This document shows, piece by piece, positions 12,057 to 22,654 of a stretch of 64,000 bases of DNA. Every line of letters starts with the position of its first letter. Position 1 is the first letter of the stretch. The position numbers and the translations under genes were made by a program. The DNA lies in contig CM067365.1 of NCBI GenBank assembly GCA_034401795.1, positions 11,892,156 through 11,956,155 on the forward strand, read 5' to 3'. The stretch is from Chaetoderma sp. LZ-2023a. Its lineage: Eukaryota > Mollusca > Caudofoveata > Chaetodermatida > Chaetodermatidae. The notes under the pieces were generated by a model. It was not told where the DNA came from. It ran no database searches and saw nothing but the letters and a program-made list of their open reading frames with translations.

Positions 12057-13014
12057 CTTTCTTTGCTTGGAGTTAAGTTTAGTTGTAGAGCCCAATGGCT
12101 ATCCCATACGGAATCCATCATATCCAATGTCCAACACAAACTGCCCATACTTAAATGCCTAAAATATATACGTGACCGGGAATGCCTCAAAATCATGTAT
12201 ACAAGCTATGTTAGGTCATTCCCAGAATATGCAGATGTGGTTTGGGACAATTTACCGCAATATCTTGTGGATAGACTGGAAAACATTCAAAAGGATGCAC
12301 TCAAAACAATAAGCGGACTTACACTAAGTGCTAGTACTATTGATTTGTATACCGAAACCGGATCTGAAACACAGGCACATAGACGCAACACACACCGACT
12401 AATTATGCTCTTATAAGATTATAAATGGAATGACTTCCGAACCACTGAATGATTACCTTCCTCCACTATCCCAAACACGGAATCCATACAATATCCGTCA
12501 TCCAAACCTCATCACTCCATACAGATGCCGAACCAAGACCCATAATAGATCATTGTTTCCAGAAACAATCCGTTCCTGGAATGCTTTACCACAACCCGTT
12601 AGAATGGCTACCACATTATCAAAATTTAAAAGCAAGCTAAAAGCCATGAACCATACACACCCTCACCCACTTTGATACTATACAGGACTAAGGCCAGCGA
12701 ATATTGCCTTAACCAGACTCCAAAACGGGTGTAGCAACCTAAACAGCTATTTAGTCGACAACTTTCTGTCGGATTCTCGTCGGTGCAGCTGTGGGCACGC
12801 TGCCAAAATCCATTCAACATTATTCGTTTCACTGTCCCCTTTGCGCAGAACAAAGACACCCTTCTCAAATACTATTATCTCAAACCATATCTTTCCCACA
12901 GCTCTAACAATTCAACATTTTTTATTCGGTAACAGCAATGAGAGTGAAGATACTAACATTAAGGTATCAGAACTTCTCTGCCAGTACATCGACGCAACTA
13001 TTCGCTTTAAATGA
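12057..13014 (+). pseudogene. non-LTR retrotransposon, RT C-terminal remnant
   Basis: Reads LGVKFSCRAQWLSHTESIIS, KLPILKCLKYI and PEYADVVWDNLPQYLVDRLE up to about 12415. It then shifts frame into YKIINGMTSEPLNDYLPP and SLFPETIRSWNALPQPVR to 12675. A third frame carries RLQNGCSNLNSYLVDNFL, RRCSCGHAAK and the final LFGNSNES, ending RFK at a TGA (13012-13014). The order thumb, SFFPxTIRxWNxLP, then a C-terminal CxCG zinc-like motif and LLFGN tail is typical of LINE ORF2 ends in many invertebrates. At least two frameshifts; no endonuclease or catalytic YADD retained. Different family from the copy at 0.2-1.2 kb. Confidence 0.8.
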
Positions 13015-13244
13015 TCCTTCAGTTCTAATCTAAACTAGTCTGATTACTAAGCACCATTAGTACACTGGCACTCCATAGACTGCTCTTCGATATTTCTCCA
13101 TGCATTACCCTGTCAATCCGGTTCGCTTCTATATTTTGGCTAGCTAGTGTGCTTAAGGATTAAGGGTCATGGCGATTGAAAACGGCTCCTACAGATGGTT
13201 TGGGAAGCGTCTACTTGCAGACGTGGAGGGGACAATTCTTTGAA

Positions 13245-13345
13245 GATTTTGCCACTGGACTGACAGCCCTGCTAAGCGAGTCGGCCATGCCAGTGGTAAA
13301 TATGTTTATACATTGTCTCCTCTAGGCAGCTGTTGGACGTCTTCG
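13245..13345. mobile_element. MITE family B, old fragment
   Basis: Contains TTTTGCCACTGGACTGACAG and GAGTCGGCCATGCCAGTGGT, the two sides of the family-B foldback centre, with many changes. Confidence 0.55.
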
Positions 13346-13504
13346 GTGAGAGGACCGAGATCTCCCTGACCAATCTTGATCACTAAACGGTTAATAGTAA
13401 GGACACTTCCTGATGACCCATTAACTAGAGGCAATCTTTAGTCAACCGTGATCAAATGTTATTAACAACCGGTGCATAACCACCTCGGTGTGGCCACTGT
13501 GCCG

Positions 13505-13860
13505 TGTAATTGATGAATCCACCTTTGGCTATAAGCCCCGCCCAATTATGGATAGATTCCGACCATGCTTTGCGAGTGTTGGGGTCGATATGTATGCCCT
13601 AAATAATGGATTCCCGGAATCCCAATTTTATGGCACTATAGATGACTGTGGCAGCGACAGCGACCAGTCAGGCTAGTTTCAAAATACTCAACAGAATAGT
13701 TGTTAAATAGCGAAAAACATACAATTCGTACAGCTTGACGGACTATTCCTATGATTTATGACGGAGTATTTCCATCAATTAGGACTGTCACGCCAACCTA
13801 TAGGCGACGTAGTTGATCATGACGTCAATACTTTAGTGGATTCATACAGTTTGAAATAAC
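13505..13860 (+). mobile_element. MITE family A copy
   Basis: Starts near CCACCTTTGGCTATAAGCCC. The right half has AGTCAGGCTAGTTTCAAAAT, TTGTTAAATAGCGAAAAACA and GATCATGACGTCAATAC (TGACGTCA at 13820-13827). The left palindrome arm is missing. Confidence 0.7.
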
Positions 13861-14018
13861 ACTAGTTAGCTATTGACCAACACAAACAGGTACCTCTACT
13901 AGCCATGACGACCGATTTATGATTATGAGGTAGTTCTTTCACCCCTACACACACGATTTAGGGGTGAATATTCGCGGCAGAGTGCTTGGAGATAGAATTG
14001 TTTTATACGTTAGGAGGC

Positions 14019-14449
14019 TTAACCCTTTCATGACGAAACCGACCAAAACCGGCCCAAACCGGCCGCTGCAGTGGTCTTGAGGAATATCCACTTTCAGGCT
14101 AGGAGAAGAGTAATTCTGAGGTTTTATCACTTAAATGACTGGCTCGGTAACCGAGCCAGCCATTCCAGTGGTAAATATTCACAAGTGTTCTTCTCTTGAC
14201 CTGCAAATGAACATTCAGTAAAGACATATTTTGAGTTTCTTTTTTTTTTAAAACATATTTTATTGCATATATTACAATGGGATTGGGCACAAGTTGTTCG
14301 AAACTTAGAAAAGCCCTCTCCCTACAGAAAAAATGTATAGGCGGCAAACATAAACATATGCACAAAATAACAAAGTAAACATATAAACAGATTAAATACT
14401 ATAATACATGTCCATCATATTGAGTATTCATATGAGAGAGAGAGAGAGA

Positions 14450-14537
<88 letters not shown>

Positions 14538-14574
14538 CTTGACCACATTTAGACATCAAAGGGTTAAATTGTGG
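14019..14574 (+). mobile_element. MITE family B, TTAA-flanked, expanded by an AG microsatellite
   Basis: Left end TTAACCCTTTCATGACGAAA, right end CATCAAAGGGTTAA. The core is a foldback: AATGACTGGCTCGGTAACCG / AGCCAGCCATTCCAGTGG flanked by mirrored AAGACTATTTTT-type and TGCAAATG-type sequence. A 102-bp AG repeat (14434-14535) has grown inside its right arm. The TTAA target and CCCT-type ends are compatible with a piggyBac-derived MITE (inference). Confidence 0.75.
14434..14535 (+). repeat. (AG)n microsatellite
   Basis: Nearly pure AG with two interruptions (AGGGAG and AGCGAG). Confidence 0.97.
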
Positions 14575-15780
14575 GCCTGGACGAAGTGAGTCGAGGTAGG
14601 TCTTGGCTTGTGATGGTTGTATTACGTATAGATTGATATGATTTTTTTGTGTTCTGAAATTGAACTAGAGACAGGAGTCCCTAGTTCAATTAAGTAACTG
14701 CAAATTATGATGATTTGTGCGGGCGAAATCATCATGTGCTGAGCTCTGTTTCGTTATCATTGAGCTGGGGTACCCACTTTGGCTTCCGGGGGTGTTCAGT
14801 TAGCATAGTCTTGTTATCGGGCATTCAACTGTGAATGTGCACTTTTATCAGACTCACTATTATGTATCATAAGTATAATTGTATAATATAACTTCACCAA
14901 GTAATTAAATATAGTATAGTAACATGTATGTATTCATTCTTGGTACACCATGGGACATTTACTTTTAATATACTTGTATGGGAGACGCGGTCATAAGACC
15001 TGTCTTATCGCGCTCCCTCTAAGACAAAAAAAATCAATTCTGTTTAAACCAATCTTGCTTAGCTGTAGACAAGTTCTCAAACTTTCTAAGACACTTACTT
15101 TGCCTTCATCATACAGCTCACGCAACTTTCGGATGCCATACTGTGGCCCAATGCCATGGTAAGGCAAAGCAACTGTCTTGAATGAACTAATCTACAACTA
15201 AGCAATATTGGATCTGTAAATGCACCCATTACGGATGTTGCAAGGGAGCCTACGCTATTCCTCACCAGCCGCTATGCACAACCTGGCGAACTTGCGAGGA
15301 TATACCCACAGCCAGAGTTAAAGTATGATTTTCTAAAACTATAAAGACGTGCAGACCTGTCCCCTTTCCACATACAACAGGTCATTTTCGGAAAATGTGA
15401 AACGTGCGTACGGCAAGCTGCTCTGTGGTGGTATCCGTTAGATCACGACCCTTCATTATTCGAACCGGCACTCTTCGGTTGACCTCGTAATGTACAGCGT
15501 CAATCTTTAAAGGATAAGTAACCTCATCTCTCGATTGATATTCAGGTGATTTAATATGCCACTCGTAAACTATGCAGGCAATTTAAAGCTTTTTATCATG
15601 CCGCTAAAGAAAGATATTCAGGCTTTAGTACCTAAATCTTGGTACATTTCTATACCCTATGATGGCTGCCATGCTTTACTTTTCAACCAATCAGAATAAA
15701 ACCAGCGTGCCCGCCTCGGTATATACGCTCGGTCATAAGGTGCCAGCTATAGTTTGCCAATTTCTTATTAAAGCAATCAT
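14575..15780. other. intergenic stretch apart from the fragment at 15.0-15.2 kb
   Basis: Outside the polymerase-X-like fragment I see nothing coding. The sequence is AT-rich with no long simple repeat. Confidence 0.4.
14991..15191 (-). pseudogene. possible DNA polymerase family X-like helix-hairpin-helix fragment
   Basis: Minus frame, 66 codons from a possible acceptor (TTGCTTAGTTGTAG) to a TGA at 14991-14993. It reads SSFKTVALPYHGIGPQYGIR, KLRELYDEGKVSVLESLR and then LSKIGLNRIDFF. The layout GIGPxxxxKLxxLYDEGxxxLExLR...KIGLxxxDFF resembles the helix-hairpin-helix and following region of Pol beta/lambda/mu, where GIGPxxAxKxxxEGxxTLEDLR is followed by RIGLKYxxDF. The IPREEM-type continuation is missing and no neighbouring palm-domain exon is seen. 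It may be a retro- or transposon-carried piece, or a stray exon of a decayed gene. The call rests on pattern recognition alone. Confidence 0.35.
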
Positions 15781-15784
15781 ACAG

Positions 15785-15905
15785 GCAAGATATTGAATAT
15801 TTTGAAACATAGGAAGCAACAACTTCCAGTCAAATTAGTTAAAAAATTTTCAACCGGATAAGTATTACAAAATAAAGAATATAATGCATTGACACTTACG
15901 TGATA
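15785..15905 (+). mobile_element. MITE family A fragment (palindrome core)
   Basis: GATATTGAATATTTTGAAAC and CCAGTCAAATTAGTTAAAAA mark the two arms; about 60 bp of the right half follow. Confidence 0.65.
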
Positions 15906-16139
15906 CCGCACACTATCGCTTGAGGAGAGACATTGGTGTCTGTCGACCATTGTTCAACATTTACGCGATATTACAAAGCAGATAATTGTGATACGGATAG
16001 GGGAATGTGATAGGATATGAATGACATAGAATCTATTAACCATAATCTATCGGTACAAGACAACATCTGAGATGAGATTAGCATCCCTTTAATACATTTA
16101 CGTATTCCGCTAAACGTCACACGTGTCACCTACTCCAGC

Positions 16140-16310
16140 ATACATTTTTGAGTTGATTTCGAGTGTCTGTCAGAACAATCTGGCGTGTTTTAATAACAGG
16201 TGTAACTGCGCATCAGCCAAAATCGTGTGTAGCGCGTTGTGTCACTGCCAAGAACAAGCGTTAAACAATACACCGGCGGTATACAATCATCAGATGACGA
16301 TGATAGTGAC
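16140..16310 (+). pseudogene. cysteine-rich transposon-type fragment (copy 2)
   Basis: Second copy of the block found on the minus strand near 11.4 kb: SVCQNNLACFNNRCNCASAK then IVCSALCHCQEQ. A run rich in GAT/GAC codons (GATGACGATGATAGTGAC) follows near 16.3 kb, in a frame that does not line up cleanly, and could be a former acidic C-terminus. The nucleotide match to the other copy shows it belongs to a repeated family, not to a single host gene. Confidence 0.4.
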
Positions 16311-17122
16311 TGAATAATTCTAACAAATAAAGGCGGACAGACAGACGGACAGAAAAAGTCAACTATCTCGATTTACCCAAGAGATACGAAGTGGCGTCAT
16401 GTAGATTTGAAATCAGCATGAAAACCTCTCTAGAAACAACCCGGAAACGCTTAGCATACCGAAAGTCCAGGTTCACTAGAACATTGATTCTCATAAGAGT
16501 CCGTTTGACGGTATCATAAACTATGTTGCGTCTTGGGCCCTCGAAATGTTTCAGGGGAAATGACCAGGGACAGCACCGTGCATGATTGTTAAGTATTGGG
16601 TAGATTTGTTTGCTTTTTACGGAATTCCATCTCGAGATCTTCAGATTTCAGAGCATTTAGTAAGAATTCATAAGCTGGAAATTAGAGCTCAATGGACCCC
16701 ACATTTTTTGTGTCATGTTAAGCATTGCCCCTATCAATGTACCTTCCTGTAAGACGTTGAGTAGCATACGAAGGACGAAATGGCAATGGTGTATGGAGAA
16801 CAGATATACCGCAATTTAACGGAATACATGCGAAGTTAATGTCGCCGTATAATCAATGAGAGTGTATGTCCTCTGCTTTACTGATTAGTAATATAACTTG
16901 TCCATATTTCCTGACCCCTCCACGCGACCTATTTACGCATAAGCTTAATTATCTATCTTTGTTCTGAGATGCGTGTTTCTCAGCGTTAGCCACTTAGCTT
17001 CGAAATGAGCTAATTATCTGTCGGCCATACTATCAATTAGTGAAATTAGCCGGTACAAAGATTAGCCGCATTTATACTAATGAGAGCGTTTTTCCAATCA
17101 AAACACTAACTATAACGCGCTC
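16311..17122. other. intergenic, nothing recognised
   Basis: No coding motif, repeat or hairpin stands out. Confidence 0.4.
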
Positions 17123-17130
17123 TCACGAGC

Positions 17131-17370
17131 AGGGCCGTCTTACCGCATGGGCACAGTGGGCAGTTGCCCAGGGGCCCCACAACTTTAGGGGCCCCGATCC
17201 ATTTGAAAAAAATGCCGCTGCCCGTGACTGCTGTCAAAAGAGATTTAGATGTGTCCGAGTGCCTATGCATTGTGGGGGAGAATTGACGATATAGTGGTGT
17301 GTGGTTAGCCAATTAGGGGCCCAGTACATTGCTTTGCCCAGGGGCCCCATACATTCTTAAGACGGGCCTG
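17131..17370. mobile_element. 240-bp hAT-type MITE with perfect 8-bp target duplication
   Basis: Ends CAGGGCCGTCTTA and TAAGACGGGCCTG are inverted repeats. The element is flanked on both sides by CTCACGAG (17123-17130 and 17371-17378), an exact 8-bp duplication as made by hAT transposases. Inside, GTTGCCCAGGGGCCCCACA and GGGGCCCAG...GCCCAGGGGCCCCAT extend the foldback. It encodes no protein; mobilised in trans (inference). Confidence 0.93.
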
Positions 17371-17529
17371 CTCACGAGAACTCTCTAGAAAGTATTTCCA
17401 GTGTGTTCCGTACGGGACTTCGTAGATTGTACCTGAAAACTGCAGACTCACTCACGAATTAGCGTATTGGGTCATCTCCTGTTTCCCGCGGGTGAACACT
17501 ATAATACATCACCTTTACATAATTTTGAA

Positions 17530-17600
17530 AACGTTTTGAGTGAAATTTGTTACTGTCTCTGGCAGCAACAACTTTCAGTCAAATTGTGTTCAAAATACCC
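17530..17600 (+). mobile_element. MITE family A fragment
   Basis: TGTCTCTGGCAGCAACAACT and TTCAGTCAAATTGTGTTCAA: the loop and right arm of the family-A palindrome. Confidence 0.55.
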
Positions 17601-18109
17601 ACCGGTACGCTACCCAGAGCAGATAAGCACGCTTTCTGGCAGATGTAGGCTTATGTGGTTAATATAGGTTAATCAACACAATGAAAGAAAGGTCGATCAG
17701 CGATGATTCTGCGTATTTTCTATTAACCATTTAATTCCTCGTCCCTAACAACCTGAACACCGCACTATTGTATCAAAATAGCTGATTAATGTCCTGGGTA
17801 ATTTTGAATAGACACGCATATCGCTCTAAATATCTTCCATTCAGTCGTCGTACTACTTAAGTCGTATGGCCTACATCGAGGCCATGATTGAAAATCTTAT
17901 ATGTTTATTTTACGGGGAGGTAACTGAGCAAACACACCCGCACAGCATTTTATATATAGGTCTAGACGCGTTCGTATCTGATCAGTACTCCTGCGAATTT
18001 CACCAAGCAAGACAGCATCATTTGGTAAGTATTCAATCCCAGGGCGCGTGCGTACAGTACCGCTCATAAATAGGTTTAAATGTGCCCAAAACTAAATTTT
18101 GAACATCAT

Positions 18110-18225
18110 GTAAGGAATGTTACGTTGAATATTTTCAACATAATTTGCTTGGAAGACATTGCTAGGCGACAATGTCGTCCAATCCAATTATGCTCGAAAT
18201 ATTCAACAGCAAGTTTTATTTTGTT
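18110..18225. mobile_element. MITE family A-related foldback
   Basis: TGAATATTTTCAACATAATT and CCAATTATGCTCGAAATATT flank GGAAGACATTGCTAGGCGACAATGTCGTCC. Same architecture as family A but with a different loop. Related copy at 18.63-18.76 kb. Confidence 0.55.
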
Positions 18226-18629
18226 TTGGAAACATTTTAAGCGTCCTGCTTTGTTATCGCGTATGGTATCCGCTACCTGGTATACTATCGCAGATTGTAC
18301 GTACTTCTGCCGTAAACCATACGGTAAAGAGTCCATCGACAGAACATGGGCACGTTTAAGCCACCGTAACATCCTGGCGCTACGTGACAGGTGGTCTCCG
18401 AGGACAGGTTGTGTTGTGGGCTGTTTGGATAGACATTGAGTATCCTCCGACGATGTGATTCACGTTTGACAAGAGCGTAACTGCTGGCGATAGTAATTAG
18501 CGTGCTGAAAGCTAACCCTTTCAATTCTGAATTTCCAAAATATCCCAGGTACAGTACCGATACCGTACATAAATACTCTAGTACGTTTCCAAAATACGAA
18601 TTTTAGTTAGTAAAATATTAAACGCGATT

Positions 18630-18760
18630 GAGAAGTGTTTTCAGGAATATTTTAAACACAATTGGATTGAAATTTGGAAGACATCGCTGCCTAGCAACAG
18701 CTTCCAGTTAGATTAGCTTCAAAATATCCAATATAATCTTTATTAAAATATAAATCAGTT
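18630..18760. mobile_element. MITE family A-related foldback, second copy
   Basis: GGAATATTTTAAACACAATT, GGAAGACATCGCTGCCTAGC and TTAGCTTCAAAATATCCAAT give the same loop subtype as the copy at 18.11-18.22 kb, followed by the TTTATTAAAATATAAAT tail. Confidence 0.55.
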
Positions 18761-18792
18761 ATCGAATTCGGTTGTTCGAGTACACGAAGTTA

Positions 18793-18935
18793 GGCCCGTT
18801 TTATAAGTCGAACTTTCTGTCGCGCTGCGCCCAATGGCGACTGGTTGATTTATATAGTGGACTCAACAGCTGCTGTCATTTTCAGGCAGATTTAGCTGGC
18901 ACGACACATGAGAAGTTCGACTTATAAATCGGGCC
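18793..18935. mobile_element. 143-bp Harbinger-like MITE with TTA duplication
   Basis: Left end GGCCCGTTTTATAAGTCGAA, right end TTCGACTTATAAATCGGGCC: inverted repeats of over 20 bp. It is flanked by TTA on both sides (18790-18792 and 18936-18938), the three-base target of PIF/Harbinger elements. A second copy is at 22.52 kb. Confidence 0.85.
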
Positions 18936-18939
18936 TTAG

Positions 18940-19990
18940 GTACGTAACCTAATTGCCGCCGGCGCGTCCTCCATTTTGATTCAGTTCACGAATCATGTGA
19001 CTTCGAGGATGTACACGCTGTCAGAAAATGTTGAATGAATAATGGTGGCAGCGGAAAATAATAATGGTTCGATAGGGAGTATTATACCTGCACAAATAAC
19101 TGTTATTATGCGTATCATAACGGTATAGACACTATACGGATGATACGGCATGATGTAGAGCCAGAATATAAGGATTTATGAAGTACATAATTATTTCAAA
19201 AGCCTATCTATTTTTAATTAAACCAGCCTATATAGAACAGCTCAGAAATAAAATTACATGTTGCCAAAAAAACCCACAAACTTATAGCCCATATTGTTGA
19301 ATATTCAACACAACACATTACTTAATAATTATCATCCGTCTTATACCACTACTATAATAATGTTCACGCGATTTGTTTTGGAGCACCCTGTAGCCCCGCA
19401 AAAATTCTCGCGGGATTGAATAGTCAACAGAAGCAAAATAGATGGTCTCGAGCGCAAAACGGCGGATAAAGCGAAGGAAAGCAACCGTACGTATAATATC
19501 TGCATTTATTAACTTCATCTAACAGACGAATATAATTTATTCAAGTGATATATGAACAGTCAAGTATAATATAATCGTAGAATTATCTTTGTTGTTTGAT
19601 GAAAAATCGGTCGTTAAGCCTCGGTCGTGGCCCATGGGCGTTGTCCATCAGAAACATTTAGATAGTCTTGATATTACGAAGCCAGGAGCGGCTGTATTGA
19701 TCGGCCTAGATACGTTGACTAGCTAATGTTCCTCGAGTACAGCAGCTCTATATCGTTGACAGCGTGTCGGTGTCTGTTGGATGTTTTAAGGCACCAACAC
19801 TTTTCAATCAAATTATTTTCAAATTATTCATCAGGAATTGATATCGTTATCGTCCTAATGCGTTTGTTTCGCCTCGGCGCGGAATGGCCGAATCTCTACT
19901 GCTGGAAAACTACAGACTGTTCGATAAAATTGCTCGTTATCTTTATGTAGTTATAACAACGCACGCATTGTTAGTTCGATTTCATACTAA
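18940..19990. other. intergenic stretch, only a MITE-A fragment at 19.78-19.84 kb
   Basis: No coding motif. TCAATCAAATTATTTTCAAA near 19.80 kb is an old family-A right arm. Confidence 0.4.
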
Positions 19991-19999
19991 ACTGATCCA

Positions 20000-20240
20000 T
20001 TTCTAGCTACACCCAGTCCATTTCTAACTACGTACTCAGTTTCAAGGTAATTCTACAGGTACGCTGTTGAATATTTTGAAACTAAGTTGATTGGAAGCGG
20101 TTTCTGCCTATATATTCAAAGCAATGTTTATTAAATTGTAAATTCATAAACGGCATACCATTCGCACACTTCCTAATACAGTCGGCATACCTCATTTAAT
20201 TTATTGCGACGTCAACTAACGCGTGAGAGACGAGTTTGTT
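20000..20240 (+). mobile_element. MITE family A, diverged subfamily copy
   Basis: GATCCATTTCTAGCTACACC at the left, then TCTACAGGTACGCTGTTGAA, TTTTGAAACTAAGTTGATTG and TTTATTAAATTGTAAATTCA. Confidence 0.65.
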
Positions 20241-20338
20241 TATGACTTGATTCACAGATCAGACCCCCCATTACTGTATGACGTTCTGAAGGGAGGGAAC
20301 TTGATAGAAGCATGACTAGGCAATCGTGTTCATTAACC

Positions 20339-20566
20339 TGTTAACACTCATATCAGCCAAACAAGACTTTAACAGTGGTCTTGGGAAATGCCCATTTGCA
20401 GACCAAGAGATGGCTATTTTTTTTAATTTACCACTGGAATGACCGGCTCGATAACAGAGCCAGTCATTCCAGTGGTAAATCTTCAAAAATAGTCTTCTCT
20501 TCGTCTGCAAATGGATATTCTTTAATGAGGAAATTGAAATTTTCTTGAACACATTTGAGGGTTAAA
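20339..20566 (+). mobile_element. MITE family B, complete TTAA-flanked copy (228 bp)
   Basis: Ends TTAACACTCATATCAGCC and CATTTGAGGGTTAA. The interior folds back over about 60 bp each side: GCCCATTTGCAGACCAAGAG ... CCACTGGAATGACCGGCTCG / ATAACAGAGCCAGTCATTCC ... TAGTCTTCTCTTCGTCTGCA. The cleanest copy in the window. Confidence 0.85.
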
Positions 20567-20907
20567 TGGTTAAGCGATATGCTCAGTGCTACACGTAATT
20601 AGATAGTGTCAACTAAATCTTTGAATATACAAGTTTTCTAATTATTGGACAGGTATGCCTACTGCCTAGGGCCTATATTTAGTTTAAACACTTAACTCGA
20701 GTTGTTGCTAATGAACTGAAGTGGTCAATAGGTTAATTGACCGACCATGCGATCTCAATTTGAATCAAGTTGAATTAAATGTCAGTGACTGTCCTATTTA
20801 CAGTCGATCGGCCCATGCCGGTTTCGCATATAGGCCTATTTGCGTTCCATCTACTCCTAGAGTTGGTGGTATGATCGTCGGACAGATGTATATAAGTGTC
20901 TACGGCT

Positions 20908-20953
20908 TCGGGGTGGGGAGGGGGAGGGGGGTGTGTGGGTGGGTGGGTTGGGA
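20908..20953 (+). repeat. G-rich tract with G-quadruplex potential
   Basis: Several runs of three or more G (GGGGTGGGGAGGGGGAGG, then GGGTGGGTGGGTTGGG) closely spaced on the + strand. Confidence 0.75.
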
Positions 20954-21084
20954 TACAGCTACTGATCGAGCTGACGATGGAATGATTGACTGAAGGATGA
21001 ATATAATTGTCTATTACCGGTGATAAGTGACAGATTGACTGCCAGACTTGAATATTCCACGATGGTCGGTTCACTAATTATCAG

Positions 21085-21175
21085 ACCGGCCGAGGTATTG
21101 ACAGACTGGCTGACGGGCCGGCCGACTGACTGACTGACAAATTTATTGACTTCCACTGACTGACTGACTGACTGC
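21085..21175 (+). repeat. degenerate (CTGA)n microsatellite
   Basis: Repeated GACTGACTGACTGAC blocks interrupted by a short unique segment. Confidence 0.75.
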
Positions 21176-21585
21176 ACAATTGTCTTCATTGACTAACATA
21201 CAGCTTCTCAGATTAGGCCATGCTTTAACTTTTAACATCATAACAAGTTGACAACACTAAGTTTTTATATCATATATCTTTCTTCTTCGTGTAAATTTAA
21301 CAACAGCATACAGACAGTATTCTCGTGGGCATCACCCACCAACGATCTCCTAAATCAATATAAAACCTTCATTTTTATACAAGTTTCCACAATGATCACA
21401 AGAATAATTAAATATAGATTATACAAGTGACAGGTGACATTTGACAAGAGTTTTTCCAAATTTTCTTTCATACAATCTGTCAATGTACACGCCTACTATC
21501 AATTTAAACCAGAACATTTAAAATTAGATGTCTTTTGTTATACTATTTCGGCATGCATCAACTGGCTCAGACCATTCAAGACGTA

Positions 21586-22289
21586 GTGCCGCTTTCCATG
21601 TAAGCTTGTATGCGCACTTTTCTGCTAGCAGAAAAGTCGATCCAGTGCATTTAGATAGAACCATTTCCATGTGAGCTTTTCAGCGCGCTGAAATTCTCTT
21701 GCTTAAAAACAAGTCGCGCAGTTCGGGACTTTTATGCTCGCTTTTCTGCTAGCGGAAAAGTCCGTCTAGTGCATTTCCTATATATACATTTCCACGGGCG
21801 CTTGTCCGTGCCGCTGACACGCGCGCTTGTTATGTATGTTGATCTTGTACGCATGCGTGTAGCCTGATAAGCAGGTCGTCTAGTAATTGTGGCGTTTAAA
21901 TGTGTGAAGATTTACATGCAATAATGATGCCATACAAGAGACAGCTTCTGTATTATTTGCGCAAGAGACAAAGAACTCGCATTCGTATGATGCAGTTAAT
22001 GCGGTTGACAAACTAAAAAAGAGTGCACAGATATTGGGTGCATATATTGTTCTACCAGATCAATTAACTGCTCCTGTTTTTGAAAGCTCAGCTTCAGGAC
22101 CTGGCCTCTGTACTTGTGCGACATGACGCATTTAGTGTGTAGGAAAGCAAAAATTGATAAAAAAAATATGCAGAACTAGCGCCTGAAATTCGCTTGTCTA
22201 CCTAGGAAAACAGCCGGATTCGCTGGTGAACTCGCCCACATGGAAATAGACAAACCCGCGAGCAGAATAGCTCACATGGAACGCGGGCC
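21586..22289. mobile_element. about 704-bp Harbinger-like non-autonomous element
   Basis: Left end GTGCCGCTTTCCATGTAAGC and right end GCTCACATGGAACGCGGGCC are inverted repeats with a few changes; GGGCC is followed by TTA at the right, GTA precedes the left end. The interior repeats TTTTCTGCTAGC(A/G)GAAAAGT twice (about 21617 and 21738), each itself a small palindrome. No protein-coding remnant is recognised. Confidence 0.65.
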
Positions 22290-22518
22290 TTAGTGACTGC
22301 CACTAATCACCAGACGGCTGTTGTGGTCATTCATGCATAGCTTGATTGTGGCGCAGTATTTTATCCAGTGTTTATACTTCTTGGCCGCCTATGACACCAG
22401 GATTGGATGGGCGTGGCTTACAGATTCCCTCCTAAATGTTTTTATTTTCCATGCATATTAAAATCTCTGCCATATCAGAATGAATTGTTTTGGCTCTTGC
22501 CATTAATGACGACTATGA

Positions 22519-22650
22519 GGCCGGTTTTATAAGTGGAAATTTCTGGCGCGCCGCGCCAATGACGATGGTTGATTTATATAGTGGACTCTGCCATTTTCAG
22601 GCAGATTTAGCTGGCCCGGCACATGAGAAGTTCAGCTTATAAATCGGGCC
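22519..22650. mobile_element. 132-bp Harbinger-like MITE, second copy of the 18.79-kb family
   Basis: GGCCGGTTTTATAAGTGGAA at the left and TTCAGCTTATAAATCGGGCC then TTA at the right. Interior GGTTGATTTATATAGTGGAC and TTTTCAGGCAGATTTAGCTG match the first copy almost exactly. Confidence 0.85.
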
Positions 22651-22654
22651 TTAG

